Shown in pieces: positions 37,464 to 47,270 of a stretch of 64,000 nucleotides of DNA (its first letter is position 1; each line of letters starts with the position of its first letter). The translations under genes were made by a program, and so were the position numbers. Source of the stretch: Pseudomonas paraglycinae (GTDB taxonomy: Bacteria; Pseudomonadota; Gammaproteobacteria; Pseudomonadales; Pseudomonadaceae). The notes under the pieces were generated by a model. It saw nothing but the letters and a program-made list of their open reading frames with translations. It was not told where the DNA came from and did not search any database. The stretch spans positions 29,242-93,241 of the forward strand of contig NZ_BQHR01000022.1 in assembly GCF_021601625.1 (NCBI RefSeq), read 5' to 3'.

Positions 37464-38936
37464 ATGGTTCCCGTAATCGCCCTGGTGGGCCGACCGAACG
37501 TCGGCAAGTCCACCTTGTTCAACCGCCTGACCAGGACTCGCGACGCCATCGTCGGCGACTTGTCCGGTCTGACCCGTGATCGCCAGTACGGTGAGGCCAA
37601 GTGGCAAGGGCGTTCCTACATTCTGATCGACACCGGCGGTATCTCCGGTGACGAGCATGGTATGGACGAAAAAATGGCCGAGCAGTCGCTGCTGGCCATC
37701 GAAGAAGCGGATGTCGTTCTGTTCCTGGTAGATGCCAAGGCCGGTTTCACCGCCGCCGACCAGATGATCGCCGAACACTTGCGCAAACGTAACAAGCGTT
37801 CCCACGTGGTTGCCAACAAGGTCGACAACATCGATCCGGAAATGGCCCGCGCCGAATTCGCCCCGCTGGGCATGGGCCACGCGATCCCGATCGCCGGCGC
37901 CCACGGTCGCGGCATCACGCAATTGCTGGAAGCCGCCCTGAGCGACTTCCCGCGCGATGATGACGAACCGGCCGAAGGTGAAGAGGAAGAAGTGGTCGCC
38001 GAAGGCGAGGAAGCCAAGCGCATTCCTGGCCCGAGCGAAAAAGACGGGATCAAGATCGCCATCATCGGCCGTCCGAACGTCGGCAAGTCGACCTTGGTCA
38101 ACCGCATGCTCGGTGAAGACCGGGTTATCGTCTACGACCAGCCCGGCACCACCCGCGACAGTATCTACATCCCGTTCGAACGTAACGACGAGAAGTACAC
38201 GCTGATCGACACCGCTGGTGTGCGCAAGCGCGGCAAGATCCACGAAGAAGTCGAAAAATTCTCCGTGGTCAAAACCCTGCAGGCGATCAAAGACGCCAAC
38301 GTGGTGATCTTCGTGATGGACGCCCGCGAAGGCGTGGTCGATCACGACCTCAACCTGCTGGGCTTCGCCCTTGAAGCAGGTCGTGCGCTGGTGATCGCGA
38401 TCAACAAGTGGGACGGCATGACGCCGAGCGAGCGTGACTTCGTGAAGGTCGAGCTGCAGCGTCGGTTGTTCTTCGTTGACTTCGCCGATATCCACTTCAT
38501 CTCGGCTCTGCACGGTACTGGCGTGGGCAACCTTTACGCCTCGGTGCAGAACTCGTTCAAGTCGGCGGTCACCCGCTGGCCGACCAGCCGCCTGACGCAG
38601 ATTCTCGAAGATGCGGTCAGCGAGCACCAGCCGCCGATGGTCAACAGCCGCCGGATCAAGCTGCGTTACGCTCACCTGGGTGGTGCGAACCCGCCGATCA
38701 TCGTGATCCACGGCAACCAGATCGAGAAAGTGCCGAAGTCGTACGTACGCTATCTGGAAAACACTTACCGCCGTGTGCTCAAACTGGTCGGTACGCCGAT
38801 CCGTATCGAGTTCAAGGGCGGCGAGAACCCGTACGAAGGCAACAAGAACACGCTGACCGACCGCCAGGTCAACAAGAAGCGTCGCTTGATGTCGCACAAC
38901 AAGAAGGCCAGCAAGAAGCGTCGCGACAAGAAGTAA
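37464..38936 (+). CDS. der: GTPase Der (EngA)
   Basis: A 490-residue GTPase for 50S ribosome maturation, with two G domains in tandem: [14 protein letters not shown] near residue 8 and [14 protein letters not shown] near 200, DTAGV, NKVD and NKWD motifs, and a C-terminal KH-like domain ending in a basic tail. An acidic linker ([16 protein letters not shown]) lies between the G domains. ATG at 37464 is the family start. Confidence 0.97.
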   Translation: MVPVIALVGRPNVGKSTLFNRLTRTRDAIVGDLSGLTRDRQYGEAKWQGRSYILIDTGGISGDEHGMDEKMAEQSLLAIEEADVVLFLVDAKAGFTAADQMIAEHLRKRNKRSHVVANKVDNIDPEMARAEFAPLGMGHAIPIAGAHGRGITQLLEAALSDFPRDDDEPAEGEEEEVVAEGEEAKRIPGPSEKDGIKIAIIGRPNVGKSTLVNRMLGEDRVIVYDQPGTTRDSIYIPFERNDEKYTLIDTAGVRKRGKIHEEVEKFSVVKTLQAIKDANVVIFVMDAREGVVDHDLNLLGFALEAGRALVIAINKWDGMTPSERDFVKVELQRRLFFVDFADIHFISALHGTGVGNLYASVQNSFKSAVTRWPTSRLTQILEDAVSEHQPPMVNSRRIKLRYAHLGGANPPIIVIHGNQIEKVPKSYVRYLENTYRRVLKLVGTPIRIEFKGGENPYEGNKNTLTDRQVNKKRRLMSHNKKASKKRRDKK

Positions 38937-38954
38937 AAAGAGCAGCTGCGGGTT

Positions 38955-39071
38955 TCGAGCTGCAAGCTTCAAGTTAAAGCGTGGAAGTAAAGAAGGGCTC
39001 TGTTCAGAGCCCTTTTTTGTGGGCGATGGATTGATGCTTGAAACTTGTCGCTTGCAGCTTGAAACTTGCAG
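38955..39071. repeat. CTTGCAGCTT repeats flanking a terminator
   Basis: GAGCTGCAAGCTTCAAGTT on the left (about 38957-38975) is matched inverted by CTTGCAGCTTGAAACTT on the right, where GCTTGAAACTTG occurs twice (39036, 39057). Between them AAGGGCTCT/AGAGCCCTT (38993-39014) with TTTTTT is a terminator for der. The outer repeats look like a small dispersed Pseudomonas intergenic repeat. Confidence 0.55.
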
Positions 39072-39092
39072 CTCACCTGCAAGGGGCTCCCG

Positions 39093-40241
39093 ATGATCAC
39101 CAGCAAGCTGCCGAATGTCGGCATCACTATTTTCACGCAGATGTCTCAGCTCGCGGCGCAGACCGGAGCGATCAACCTTTCCCAGGGTTTTCCCGATTTC
39201 GACGGCCCGCAGGCACTCCGCGACGCGGTCGGTCGACACATCGCCAGCGGCCATAACCAGTATTCGCCCATGACCGGCCTGCCGGCGCTGCGTCAGCAGA
39301 TCGCGGCGAAAATCGCCCGCAGTTATGGCGCCAATGTCGATGTCGATAACGAAGTGACCGTGACCCCGGGCGCGACCCAGGCAATCTTCTGTGCGATCCA
39401 GGCGGTTATCCACAGCGGCGACGAAGTCATCGTGTTCGACCCGGCTTACGACAGCTACGAGCCTGCAGTAGAGCTGGCCGGCGGGCGCTGCGTGCATGTG
39501 CAGTTGGGCCTGAAAGATTTCTCCATCGACTTCGACAAACTCGGCGCAGCCCTGAGCCCGCGCACGCGGATGATCATCCTCAACACCCCGCATAATCCGA
39601 GCGGTGCATTGATCAGCCGTGCCGAGCTGGATCAACTGGCAGCGTTGATCCGTGATCGCGACATCTACGTGATCAGCGACGAAGTCTACGAACACCTGGT
39701 ATTCGACGGCGTGCCGCACGTCAGCGTGCTGGCCCATGAAGAGCTGTATCAGCGCGCCTTCGTGGTCAGCTCGTTCGGCAAGACCTACCACGTCACCGGC
39801 TGGAAAACCGGTTACGTTGTGGCTCCGCCGGCCCTGACGGCGGAGCTGCGCAAGGTGCACCAGTACGTCAGTTTCTGCGGCGTGACCCCGTTGCAGTTTG
39901 CTTTGGCCGACTACATGGCCGAGCATCCGGAACATGTCGAAGAGCTGCCGGGCTTCTATCAGGCCAAGCGTGATCTGTTCTGTGATCTGCTGGCACCGTC
40001 GCGATTCAGCTTCACCCGGGTCACCGGCACTTATTTCCAACTGGTCGATTACTCGCAGATTCGCCCTGACCTGAACGATGTCGAGATGGCGATGTGGATG
40101 ACCCGCGAGCATGGTGTGGCGAGTATTCCGGTGTCGGTGTTCTACCAGAATCCACCTGAAGGTCAGCGCCTGGTGCGCCTGTGCTTTGCCAAACGTGAGG
40201 AGACGCTGCGGGAAGCGGCGGCCAAACTATGCGTGATCTGA
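39093..40241 (+). CDS. PLP-dependent aminotransferase, methionine aminotransferase (YbdL) type
   Basis: A 382-residue class I aminotransferase. SQGFPDFDGP, the PLP lysine in SSFGKTYHVTGWKTGYV, and the final RLCFAKREETL are typical. E. coli YbdL/KAT-type enzymes convert 2-oxo-4-methylthiobutanoate to methionine, often using glutamine. ATG at 39093 has AAGGGG upstream. It overlaps the omega-amidase gene by 13 bases. Such a pair lets the 2-oxoglutaramate made from glutamine be removed at once, which supports methionine salvage; the substrate is inferred. Confidence 0.85.
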   Translation: MITSKLPNVGITIFTQMSQLAAQTGAINLSQGFPDFDGPQALRDAVGRHIASGHNQYSPMTGLPALRQQIAAKIARSYGANVDVDNEVTVTPGATQAIFCAIQAVIHSGDEVIVFDPAYDSYEPAVELAGGRCVHVQLGLKDFSIDFDKLGAALSPRTRMIILNTPHNPSGALISRAELDQLAALIRDRDIYVISDEVYEHLVFDGVPHVSVLAHEELYQRAFVVSSFGKTYHVTGWKTGYVVAPPALTAELRKVHQYVSFCGVTPLQFALADYMAEHPEHVEELPGFYQAKRDLFCDLLAPSRFSFTRVTGTYFQLVDYSQIRPDLNDVEMAMWMTREHGVASIPVSVFYQNPPEGQRLVRLCFAKREETLREAAAKLCVI

Positions 40242-41020
40242 GTGCGTTGCCCGATCTCAATCTGGCGCTGATCCAGACCAGTCTGGCCTGGCATGATCGT
40301 CAGGCCAATCTCGAGCATTTCGACGCTTTGCTGGAGCAGGCGCGCGGTGCGGATCTGATTATCCTGCCGGAGATGTTCACCACCGGATTCTCCATGGAGT
40401 CCGAAACCCTGGCCGAAGCCGAAAACGGCCCGACCAGCAAATGGCTGCGGATCCAGGCGGCGAAACTGAACGCGGTCGTCACGGGCAGCGTGATCATCCA
40501 GGCTGCCGACGGCAGCCACCGCAACCGTTTGTTGTGGGCGCGGCCGGACGGCGAGGTGCTGCATTACGACAAACGTCACCTGTTCCGTATGGCCGGCGAG
40601 CACAATCACTACACCCCCGGCGAGCGCCAGGTGCAGTTCGAGCTCAAGGGCTGGCGGGTGCGTCCGCTGATCTGCTACGACCTGCGCTTCCCGGTGTGGA
40701 GCCGTGATGCGCAGGACACCGACCTGCTGCTGTACACCGCCAACTGGCCGGGTGCGCGGCGTCAGCACTGGAACCGGTTGCTGCCGGCCCGGGCGATCGA
40801 AAACCTGTGCTATGTAGCGGCGGTCAACCGCGTTGGCACCGATGGCAAGGGTTTCGCGTACACCGGCGACAGTCAGGTGCTGGATTTCCAGGGCGAGACG
40901 TTGCTTGCGGCGGGGGAGGCTGACGGGGTGTTCAAGGTGGTTCTGGAAGCGGCCTCGCTGGCGGCTTACCGCGAGCGGTTTCCGGCGAATCTTGACGCGG
41001 ACACCTTCGAGTTCACTTAA
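40229..41020 (+). CDS. Nitrilase-family omega-amidase (YafV-like)
   Basis: A 263-residue C-N hydrolase. Catalytic Glu in IILPEMFTTGF (about 47), Lys in HYDKRHLFRMAGEH (about 113) and Cys in RPLICYDLRFPVW (about 145). The long match to YafV/Nit2 indicates hydrolysis of 2-oxoglutaramate or 2-oxosuccinamate to the keto acid and ammonia. The start lies inside the end of the aminotransferase gene, so the two are co-translated. Confidence 0.9.
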   Translation: MRDLSALPDLNLALIQTSLAWHDRQANLEHFDALLEQARGADLIILPEMFTTGFSMESETLAEAENGPTSKWLRIQAAKLNAVVTGSVIIQAADGSHRNRLLWARPDGEVLHYDKRHLFRMAGEHNHYTPGERQVQFELKGWRVRPLICYDLRFPVWSRDAQDTDLLLYTANWPGARRQHWNRLLPARAIENLCYVAAVNRVGTDGKGFAYTGDSQVLDFQGETLLAAGEADGVFKVVLEAASLAAYRERFPANLDADTFEFT

Positions 41021-41036
41021 TAGCCCAAGTCGCCTA

Positions 41037-41136
41037 GATCGTTCCCACTTCGAGGCGTCGAACCGTCCGCGTGGGAATGCCTCAAGGGACGCAGAACGTC
41101 ACGAGCTGCATTCCCACGCAGAGCGTGGGAACGATC
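41037..41136. repeat. GTTCCCAC palindromic intergenic repeat
   Basis: A 100-base element with 12-base terminal inverted repeats GATCGTTCCCAC (41037-41048) and GTGGGAACGATC (41125-41136), and inner arms GTGGGAATGC (41071-41080) and GCATTCCCAC (41108-41117). This is a common type of non-coding repeat in fluorescent pseudomonads. Confidence 0.8.
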
Positions 41137-41152
41137 AGAAAATGGCAGGAAA

Positions 41153-41188
41153 AAAAAGGCCCCGGAGTTCGCACTCCGGGGCCTTTTT
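41153..41188. terminator. Bidirectional terminator between the amidase gene and leuA
   Basis: AAAAAGGCCCCGGAGT (41153-41168) and its complement (41173-41188) form a 16-bp stem with loop TCGC, with A and T runs on both sides, suited to both convergent genes. Confidence 0.93.
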
Positions 41189-41203
41189 CATTGCAACGGT
41201 CAG

Positions 41204-42883
41204 TTACGCCGCTTTGGCTTCCGGCTGGCTCAGCGAGCGATTCAGCGCGCTGAACAGAGCCTTGAAGCTGGCGGTGGTGATGTTTTCATCGATGCCCACG
41301 CCGTGCACCGCACGTTCGCCGTTCACACGCAGCTCGATGTAGGCCGCCGCCTTGGCGTTGGTGCCCGCGCCAATGGCGTGTTCGTTGTAATCCATGATCT
41401 CCACCGGAATCGGCAGACCGGCCACCAGCGCTTCCAGCGCGCCGTTGCCCTTGCCGCGCCAGTGCAGGTTGGTTTCGCCCTGACCCTTGCTCGCCACTTC
41501 CACTTCGACGGCGCTGTTGCCGTTTTCTTCCTGCAGACGATGGCTGACCAGCGCGTAAGGGGTGTTGGCTTGCAGGTATTCGCTGTGCAGCAGCGCGTGG
41601 ATTTGCTGCGCGGTCATCTCCAGGCCCAGGCGATCGGTTTCACGCTGCACGACCTGGCTGAATTCGATCTGCATGCGACGTGGCAGGCTGATGCCGTATT
41701 CCTGCTCCAGCAAGTAGGCGATGCCACCCTTGCCCGACTGGCTGTTGACGCGGATCACCGCCTCGTAGCTGCGGCCGATGTCGGCCGGGTCGATCGGCAG
41801 GTACGGTACTTCCCACAGTGCGTCGGATTTCTGCTGGGCGAAGCCCTTGCGGATTGCGTCCTGGTGGGAGCCGGAGAACGCGGTGTGCACCAGGTCGCCG
41901 ACGTATGGGTGACGCGGGTGAACCTGGATCTGGTTGCACTCTTCGACGACCTTGCGCACGCCGTCGATGTCGGAGAAGTCCAGTTGCGGGTCGAGGCCCT
42001 GGGTGTACATGTTCAGGGCCACAGTGACGAGGTCGACGTTGCCGGTACGCTCGCCGTTGCCGAACAGGCAGCCTTCGACGCGGTCGGCGCCGGCCATCAG
42101 GCCCAACTCGGTGGCGGCCACGCCGGTGCCACGGTCGTTGTGGGTGTGCAGGCTGATGATCACGCTGTCACGACGATTGATGTTGCGGTGGAACCACTCG
42201 ATCTGGTCGGCGTAGACGTTCGGCGTCGCGCATTCAACGGTGGCTGGCAGGTTGAGGATGATCTTGTGCTCAGGCGTCGGGTTCCAGACCTCGATCACCG
42301 CGTCACAGACTTCCTTGGCGAATTCCAGCTCGGTGGCGCTGAAGGTTTCCGGCGAGTATTCGAAGGTCCACTCGGTGTCCGGCTGCATGGCTGCGTATTT
42401 GACGAACAGCTTGGCAGCGTTCACGGCGATGGCCTTGATCCCGTCCTTGTCCTGGTTGAAGACGATGCGACGGAAAGAAGGAGAGGTGGCGTTGTACAGG
42501 TGAACAATCGCTTTCTTCGCCCCGCGCAGGGATTCGAAGGTGCGCTCGATCAGGTCTTCACGGCCCTGGGTCAGCACCTGGATGGTGGTGTCGTCCGGGA
42601 TGTGGCCGTCCTCGATCAGGGTGCGCACGAAGTCGAAGTCGGTTTGCGAAGCGGCCGGGAACGAGGCTTCGATTTCCTTCACGCCCACCTGCACCAGGGT
42701 TTTCCAGAAGCGCAGCTTTTTCACCGCGTCCATTGGCTCGATCAACGACTGGTTGCCGTCACGCAGGTCGGAGCTGCACCAGATCGGCGCGGCATCGATG
42801 GTTTTCGACGGCCAGGTGCGGTCCGGCAGGTTGATCACAGGAAACGCGCGGTATTTCGAAGACGGGTCTTTGAGCATGCTCAT
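41204..42883 (-). CDS. leuA: 2-isopropylmalate synthase
   Basis: A 559-residue enzyme joining acetyl-CoA and 2-oxoisovalerate, the first step of leucine synthesis, inhibited by leucine through the C-terminal domain. [21 protein letters not shown] is the metal-binding start of the TIM barrel; [11 protein letters not shown] and GNGERTGN are catalytic-region motifs. Length fits the long LeuA type. ATG at 42883 ([12 protein letters not shown]) follows AAGGAA. A small leader frame lies upstream at 42973-43050. Confidence 0.96.
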   Translation of the reverse strand: MSMLKDPSSKYRAFPVINLPDRTWPSKTIDAAPIWCSSDLRDGNQSLIEPMDAVKKLRFWKTLVQVGVKEIEASFPAASQTDFDFVRTLIEDGHIPDDTTIQVLTQGREDLIERTFESLRGAKKAIVHLYNATSPSFRRIVFNQDKDGIKAIAVNAAKLFVKYAAMQPDTEWTFEYSPETFSATELEFAKEVCDAVIEVWNPTPEHKIILNLPATVECATPNVYADQIEWFHRNINRRDSVIISLHTHNDRGTGVAATELGLMAGADRVEGCLFGNGERTGNVDLVTVALNMYTQGLDPQLDFSDIDGVRKVVEECNQIQVHPRHPYVGDLVHTAFSGSHQDAIRKGFAQQKSDALWEVPYLPIDPADIGRSYEAVIRVNSQSGKGGIAYLLEQEYGISLPRRMQIEFSQVVQRETDRLGLEMTAQQIHALLHSEYLQANTPYALVSHRLQEENGNSAVEVEVASKGQGETNLHWRGKGNGALEALVAGLPIPVEIMDYNEHAIGAGTNAKAAAYIELRVNGERAVHGVGIDENITTASFKALFSALNRSLSQPEAKAA

Positions 42884-42972
42884 CGGGAAATTCCTTATTG
42901 TCTGGGCCGAAAAGAGGCGGCCTGCCGGTGGAACGAACGTTCTTGGAAAAGCGTGGGACGAGGCGCAGCGAT

Positions 42973-43050
42973 TCAGCCCGGCAGTCGTGCGCTGACGAGG
43001 CACAGGCTGCGGTGCTGGCGAAGCTGAATGAGGGTGTGAGAGGTTTTCAT
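42973..43050 (-). CDS. Candidate leuA leader peptide
   Basis: A 25-codon frame (starts [16 protein letters not shown], ends SARLPG) with five leucine codons, 89 bases before leuA on the same strand and with GAAGGC just before its ATG. A leader peptide that senses leucine or another amino acid would be normal for a leu gene. I recall similar [12 protein letters not shown] leaders in Pseudomonas but cannot check. No clear attenuator stem with T run is seen between it and leuA, so the mechanism is open. Confidence 0.5.
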   Translation of the reverse strand: MKTSHTLIQLRQHRSLCLVSARLPG

Positions 43051-43057
43051 GCCTTCA

Positions 43058-43086
43058 ACCCTAACCGCGGGGGATGAGGATGGCAA
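43058..43086 (-). promoter_or_regulatory. Candidate promoter of the leuA leader
   Basis: On the minus strand TTGCCA (43081-43086) and TAGGGT (43058-43063) are spaced by 17 bases. Transcription would begin a few bases before the leader ATG. The -10 match is weak. Confidence 0.35.
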
Positions 43087-43226
43087 GCAGTCGAAAAAAA
43101 TTGAGAGGAATACCCGGAAAGCGGTTTTTTCCGAGATTTTATTCTTGATATGGCACTAATTGTTGGTGGGGATTGCGCGGACCATTCGTCGTGCGCAATC
43201 CCTGCTGGAAGGGCTTCAGCCTGAAA

Positions 43227-44048
43227 TCAAGGCTGGAAAGCCCCAATGAAAATCGCCGGATCGACCCGCGCGTCGTTCAGGCTGACGTTCCAGTGCATGT
43301 GCGGCCCAGTCGCCCGACCTGTAGCGCCCACCTTGCCCACCACCGCACCGCGCGCCAGTTGTTGGCCGTTCTGCACATCAATCTTCGACATGTGACAGAA
43401 CATGCTGATAAAGCCCTGGCCGTGGTCGACGAACACGGTGTTGCCATTGAAGAAGTAGTTGCCGATCAGGATTACCTTGCCGGCTGCCGGGGTCTTGATC
43501 GGCGTGCCGGCCGGCACTGCGAAGTCGAGGCCTGCGTGCGGATTGCGCTCTTCACCGTTGAAGAAGCGGCGCACGCCGAACTTGCTCGACAGCGGCCCGT
43601 TGACCGGTTTGTCCAGCAGCAGATTGCTCGGCGTATTCGGACTGAAACTGCGGTAGGCCTTGATCTGCTCGGCCAGTTCGCCCTCGATCCGCTTGAGGTT
43701 GGCCGGGTTCGGATTGACCTGCTGGGTGTTCTTCAGGGTGATGTGCTGTTCCGGGTATTTCTTGTTACCGACATTGAAGTTGAGGTTGCGGCCGCCACTG
43801 CTGATCTGCTGAACGCCGGGTTTGACGGTCAACGGAACGCCGACAATCGCCAGCCAGTTGTTCTGTTCCTTGACCACCAGCACCGGTTTGCCCTGAAACG
43901 TGGCTTTCGGCGCTTGCGCAGCGGTCCCCAGATCGACGACCGCCACGCCGCCCGGCACCGGTTTGTTCAGCAGGCGGGTGATGTAACTGTCGGCGTGGGC
44001 GTTGAAGGTCAGGCACAGCAACAGCAGCGGAGCGAGAAAACGCGGCAT
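43227..44048 (-). CDS. Periplasmic M23-family metallopeptidase
   Basis: A 273-residue exported protein. Signal peptide MPRFLAPLLLLCLTFNAHA, an N-terminal beta domain (about 25-140) and a C-terminal LytM/M23 domain with the zinc motifs NPHAGLDFA (HxxxD) and GPHMHWNV (HxH). Complete ligands suggest an active peptidoglycan endopeptidase rather than an EnvC-type activator. Lies 3 bases after xseA on the same strand. Confidence 0.92.
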   Translation of the reverse strand: MPRFLAPLLLLCLTFNAHADSYITRLLNKPVPGGVAVVDLGTAAQAPKATFQGKPVLVVKEQNNWLAIVGVPLTVKPGVQQISSGGRNLNFNVGNKKYPEQHITLKNTQQVNPNPANLKRIEGELAEQIKAYRSFSPNTPSNLLLDKPVNGPLSSKFGVRRFFNGEERNPHAGLDFAVPAGTPIKTPAAGKVILIGNYFFNGNTVFVDHGQGFISMFCHMSKIDVQNGQQLARGAVVGKVGATGRATGPHMHWNVSLNDARVDPAIFIGAFQP

Positions 44049-44051
44049 GGA

Positions 44052-45431
44052 TCAGTCCAGTAAAGAGAGAGTGACAGGCGTCAGGTGATTGTCCTCGACG
44101 CGCACTTGCAGTTCGCCTTCGCCCAGTCTGGCCTTGAGGCGCTGGCCGGTGTGCGTCTGCGCGGCGTTGCGGATCGCGTTGCCGCGCTCATCCAGCAGAA
44201 TGCTGTAGCCGCGACCGAGAGTCGCCAGCGGGCTGACCACATGCAGGGTCTGCATCTGGCTTTGCAACTGAAGTCGACGGCGTTTCAGGCCTTCGTTCAT
44301 GGCGCGCGGCAGGCGCTCGGCGAGGCTGTCGAGGCGGTGGCGCAACAGGGCCAGTTGGCGTCCCGGATGTTGCCCGGCGAGGCGGGTTTCCAGACGAATC
44401 AGGCGTTCGCGGCGGGTATTGAGCTGGCGCTCGAACGCTCGGCGCATGCGCATGTCCAGATCATCCAGACGTTGTGCCTGCTGGCGCAGACGCTCGCCGG
44501 GATGGCGCAGGCGGCGGGTCATGCCTTCAAGGCGCAGGCGATCGCGCATCAGGCGATCACGCATGCGCATCACCAGTCGGCGATGCAGGCTTTCGACCTG
44601 CCGGATCATGTGGCTGGAATCCGGGGCAAGCAGTTCAGCAGCAGCGGACGGCGTCGGTGCGCGCACATCCGCCACGAAGTCGCTGATCGACACATCGGTT
44701 TCATGGCCGACCGCACTCACGATTGGCGTAACACAGGCATCGACCGCCCGGGCCACGGCTTCTTCATTGAAGCACCAGAGGTCTTCCAGCGAGCCGCCGC
44801 CGCGAGCCAGGATCAGCGCGTCGAAACCACGGGCATCCGCCAGTTTCAGGGCGCGGACGATCTGTGCGGTGGCTTCTCGGCCCTGAACGGCGGTCGGAAT
44901 CAACGTCAGTTGCACCTGCGGCGCGCGGCGGCGGAACACGCTGATGATGTCGCGGATCACGGCGCCGGTCGGCGAACTGATGATGCCGATGCGCTGCGGG
45001 TGTGCCGGCAGCGGCACCTTGCGCTCGGCACTGAACAGGCCTTCGGCGCTTAACTTTTCCTTCAAGGCATCGAAGGCCAGGCGCAGGGCACCGTCACCGG
45101 CAGGCTCCACGGTGTCGAGGATCAACTGATAGTCGCCACGCCCTTCGAACAGCGAGACCTTGCCGCGCACCTTGACCGCCAGACCGTCCTTCAGCGCCTG
45201 ACGCACCCGCGCGGCATTCTGGCGGAACAGTGCGCAACGCACCTGCGCGCCGCTGTCCTTGAGCGTGAAATACACGTGGCCGGACGCCGGGCGGGCGAGG
45301 TTGGAGATTTCGCCTTCGACCCAGATGTTGCTGAACACGTCTTCGAGCAACACTCGCGCGCGGCCGTTGAGCTGGCTGACGGTCAGGACTTCGCGGTCGA
45401 GGCCGAGTCTTGCAAAGGGATCTTTAATCAT
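44052..45431 (-). CDS. xseA: Exodeoxyribonuclease VII large subunit
   Basis: A 459-residue subunit of the nuclease that degrades single-stranded DNA to oligonucleotides. N-terminal OB fold (LTVSQLNGRARVLLEDVFSNIWVEGEISN), the core with PTGAVIRDIISVFRRRAP and DALILARGGGSLEDLWCFNEE, and a long coiled-coil before the C-terminus with LGRGYSIL. Normal length. xseB is not adjacent. Confidence 0.97.
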   Translation of the reverse strand: MIKDPFARLGLDREVLTVSQLNGRARVLLEDVFSNIWVEGEISNLARPASGHVYFTLKDSGAQVRCALFRQNAARVRQALKDGLAVKVRGKVSLFEGRGDYQLILDTVEPAGDGALRLAFDALKEKLSAEGLFSAERKVPLPAHPQRIGIISSPTGAVIRDIISVFRRRAPQVQLTLIPTAVQGREATAQIVRALKLADARGFDALILARGGGSLEDLWCFNEEAVARAVDACVTPIVSAVGHETDVSISDFVADVRAPTPSAAAELLAPDSSHMIRQVESLHRRLVMRMRDRLMRDRLRLEGMTRRLRHPGERLRQQAQRLDDLDMRMRRAFERQLNTRRERLIRLETRLAGQHPGRQLALLRHRLDSLAERLPRAMNEGLKRRRLQLQSQMQTLHVVSPLATLGRGYSILLDERGNAIRNAAQTHTGQRLKARLGEGELQVRVEDNHLTPVTLSLLD

Positions 45432-45441
45432 GGGGCGCAGT

Positions 45442-46329
45442 TTAAAGGCATTCGCCGGTGAATGTCTGGAGGAAGTGTTGCACCAGAGGTGTGGGATTTT
45501 GCCGAGATGCGAGGGCGACAGTGCTCTGGCAATCGCCGCTCAGCGGCAGAAATCTCACACCAGCGGGCGCGATGTCCTGCATTGATTCCGGCAGAAGAGC
45601 GATGCCAAATCCGGCCTGGATCAATTGCAATTGCGTGGTCTTGCGCGACATCACCCGCGCAGCCTGGGGGAAGAAGCCGTGACGCATGCACAGGTCGGCG
45701 CACAAATAACTCAGCCCGCCGCGCTGCGGATGCGGGATGGAGATGAACGCTTCGTCCTTCAATTGCGCCAGATCGACCGCCTCCGCCAACGCCAGTCGAT
45801 GATCCGCCGGCACGGCAAGCAGCAAGCGTTCGGTATAGAGCGGCACAACCTGAACACCCTCGCGCTGGCGCAGCACCGGTAGGCGCAGAAGACCGATATC
45901 GAGCCGGCCCTCGGCCAGTTCTTCAAGTTGTGCCTCCGAGGAGAGCGTGCCGATGTCCAGCGAAACACCGGGTTGCTGCTGCAGATATGCGCTCATGTCG
46001 CGCAACAGTCGGCCGCTTATCGGCACGGTGCTGGAGTGACACACGCGCAAAGTGCCGCGCTGCCCTTGGCCAATTTCCGTGGCCAGGGTGCTGGCCTTGT
46101 TCAGTTCATTGAGCAGGTTTCTCGCCCGGGGCAGGAACGCTTCGCCAGCGGCGGTGAGCCGGGGCTGACGCGCGGTGCGTTCGAACAGTGACGTTTGCAG
46201 GCGAGTTTCCATGTCCTTGATTTGCCGGCTCAGTGCCGATTGAGCGATGAACAGCCGTTCAGCTGCGGCACTGAAGCTGCCGCTCTCGGCGATTTCCACG
46301 AAGTAGCGCAATTGACGGGTTGAAAGCAC
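45442..46329 (-). CDS. LysR-family transcriptional regulator
   Basis: A 295-residue regulator with an N-terminal winged helix (RQLRYFVEIAESGSFSAAAERLFIAQSALSRQIKDME) and a C-terminal effector domain. GTG at 46329 is chosen because AAAAAGGC lies 7 bases upstream and it places the helix at the normal distance; the frame is open to 46380. It is divergent from the TauE/SafE permease gene, so it probably controls it. Ligand unknown. Confidence 0.88.
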   Translation of the reverse strand: MLSTRQLRYFVEIAESGSFSAAAERLFIAQSALSRQIKDMETRLQTSLFERTARQPRLTAAGEAFLPRARNLLNELNKASTLATEIGQGQRGTLRVCHSSTVPISGRLLRDMSAYLQQQPGVSLDIGTLSSEAQLEELAEGRLDIGLLRLPVLRQREGVQVVPLYTERLLLAVPADHRLALAEAVDLAQLKDEAFISIPHPQRGGLSYLCADLCMRHGFFPQAARVMSRKTTQLQLIQAGFGIALLPESMQDIAPAGVRFLPLSGDCQSTVALASRQNPTPLVQHFLQTFTGECL

Positions 46330-46429
46330 GAGGCATGCCTTTTTGAGATGGCTTGGCGGTTTGGATAATATTAGTCGCAACCCTCGGCGCTGGCTAAAGT
46401 CATCGCAGGCTTATAAAGGAAGCGAGCGA

Positions 46430-47197
46430 ATGAGCGTGGCGGGGTTGTTGAGCGAATGGTCGTGGGGTGCGCAGTGCTGGGTGGTGATCGGACTGGCCAT
46501 CGCGCTGGCCTACATCGTGTTCGGGATTGCCGGTTTCGGTACGGCGCTGGTGGCGGGGCCGATCCTGATTCTGTTCATGCCGCTGTCGAAGATCGTGCCG
46601 TTGCTGGTGCTGCTGGATTTCGTCGCGGCGTTCGGCAATCTGCTGCCGTCGCGGCGTGACGTGGCGAAAGCGGAATTGCTGCGGCTGCTGCCGTGCATGG
46701 CGGTGGGTTGCACGCTGGGGGTGATTTTCTTGCTTAACCTCAAGTCCGATCTGCTGTTGCTGCTGATGGGGCTGTTCATCAGCGTGTACGCGATCTACAG
46801 CTTGTGGATCAAGGCGCGACCGGCGCAGTTGTCCGCCGTATGGGCGTTGCCGATGGGCACCGTGGGCGGGCTGTTCGGCGCGCTGTTCGGCAGTGGCGGC
46901 TTTCTTTATGCGATCTACCTCAACAGCCGACTGCCCAAGGACGCAGCCCGGGCCACGCAAAGTGCGCTGATCAGTTGCAGCACGGTGGTGCGTTTGAGCC
47001 TGTTCGCCATCGCCGGGGTGTATGCCGAGCTACCCTTGTTGATGCTTGCGCTGTGCCTGTTGCCAGCCATGGCGCTGGGCTTGTGGATCGGGCGGCGTTT
47101 GACGATGCGCCTGTCCCGCGAGGCCTTCGTGCGGTTGGTGACCTGGCTGGTGCTGGCGAGCGGGATTGCGCTGATCGGCCGCTATTTAAGCACTTGA
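46430..47197 (+). CDS. TauE/SafE-family permease
   Basis: A 255-residue inner-membrane protein with about eight hydrophobic segments, and the typical FGIAGFGTALVAGP in the first repeat and GGLFGALFGSGGFLYAIYL in the second. Members export sulfite, sulfoacetate or related organic anions. ATG at 46430 follows AAAGGAAG. The divergent LysR gene is its likely regulator. Substrate unknown. Confidence 0.88.
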   Translation: MSVAGLLSEWSWGAQCWVVIGLAIALAYIVFGIAGFGTALVAGPILILFMPLSKIVPLLVLLDFVAAFGNLLPSRRDVAKAELLRLLPCMAVGCTLGVIFLLNLKSDLLLLLMGLFISVYAIYSLWIKARPAQLSAVWALPMGTVGGLFGALFGSGGFLYAIYLNSRLPKDAARATQSALISCSTVVRLSLFAIAGVYAELPLLMLALCLLPAMALGLWIGRRLTMRLSREAFVRLVTWLVLASGIALIGRYLST

Positions 47198-47270
47198 CCG
47201 GATTTTGTCAGGGATTAAGCTGCCGGCCGCGTTCGTCGCAGAACATCCTTTGACGCAGCAGGCTTGCACC

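Noticed and set aside
37320-40112. A 930-codon antisense frame across bamB end, der and the aminotransferase gene
   Set aside because: It lies opposite clear conserved genes in high-GC DNA; long open antisense frames are expected from codon bias. The same holds for 27140-28909, 31993-33690, 30167-31537 and 34172-35593.
43169-43202. GGGATTGCGC/GCGCAATCCC stem as a terminator
   Set aside because: No T run on either side; left as an unexplained stem between the M23 peptidase gene and the leuA leader.
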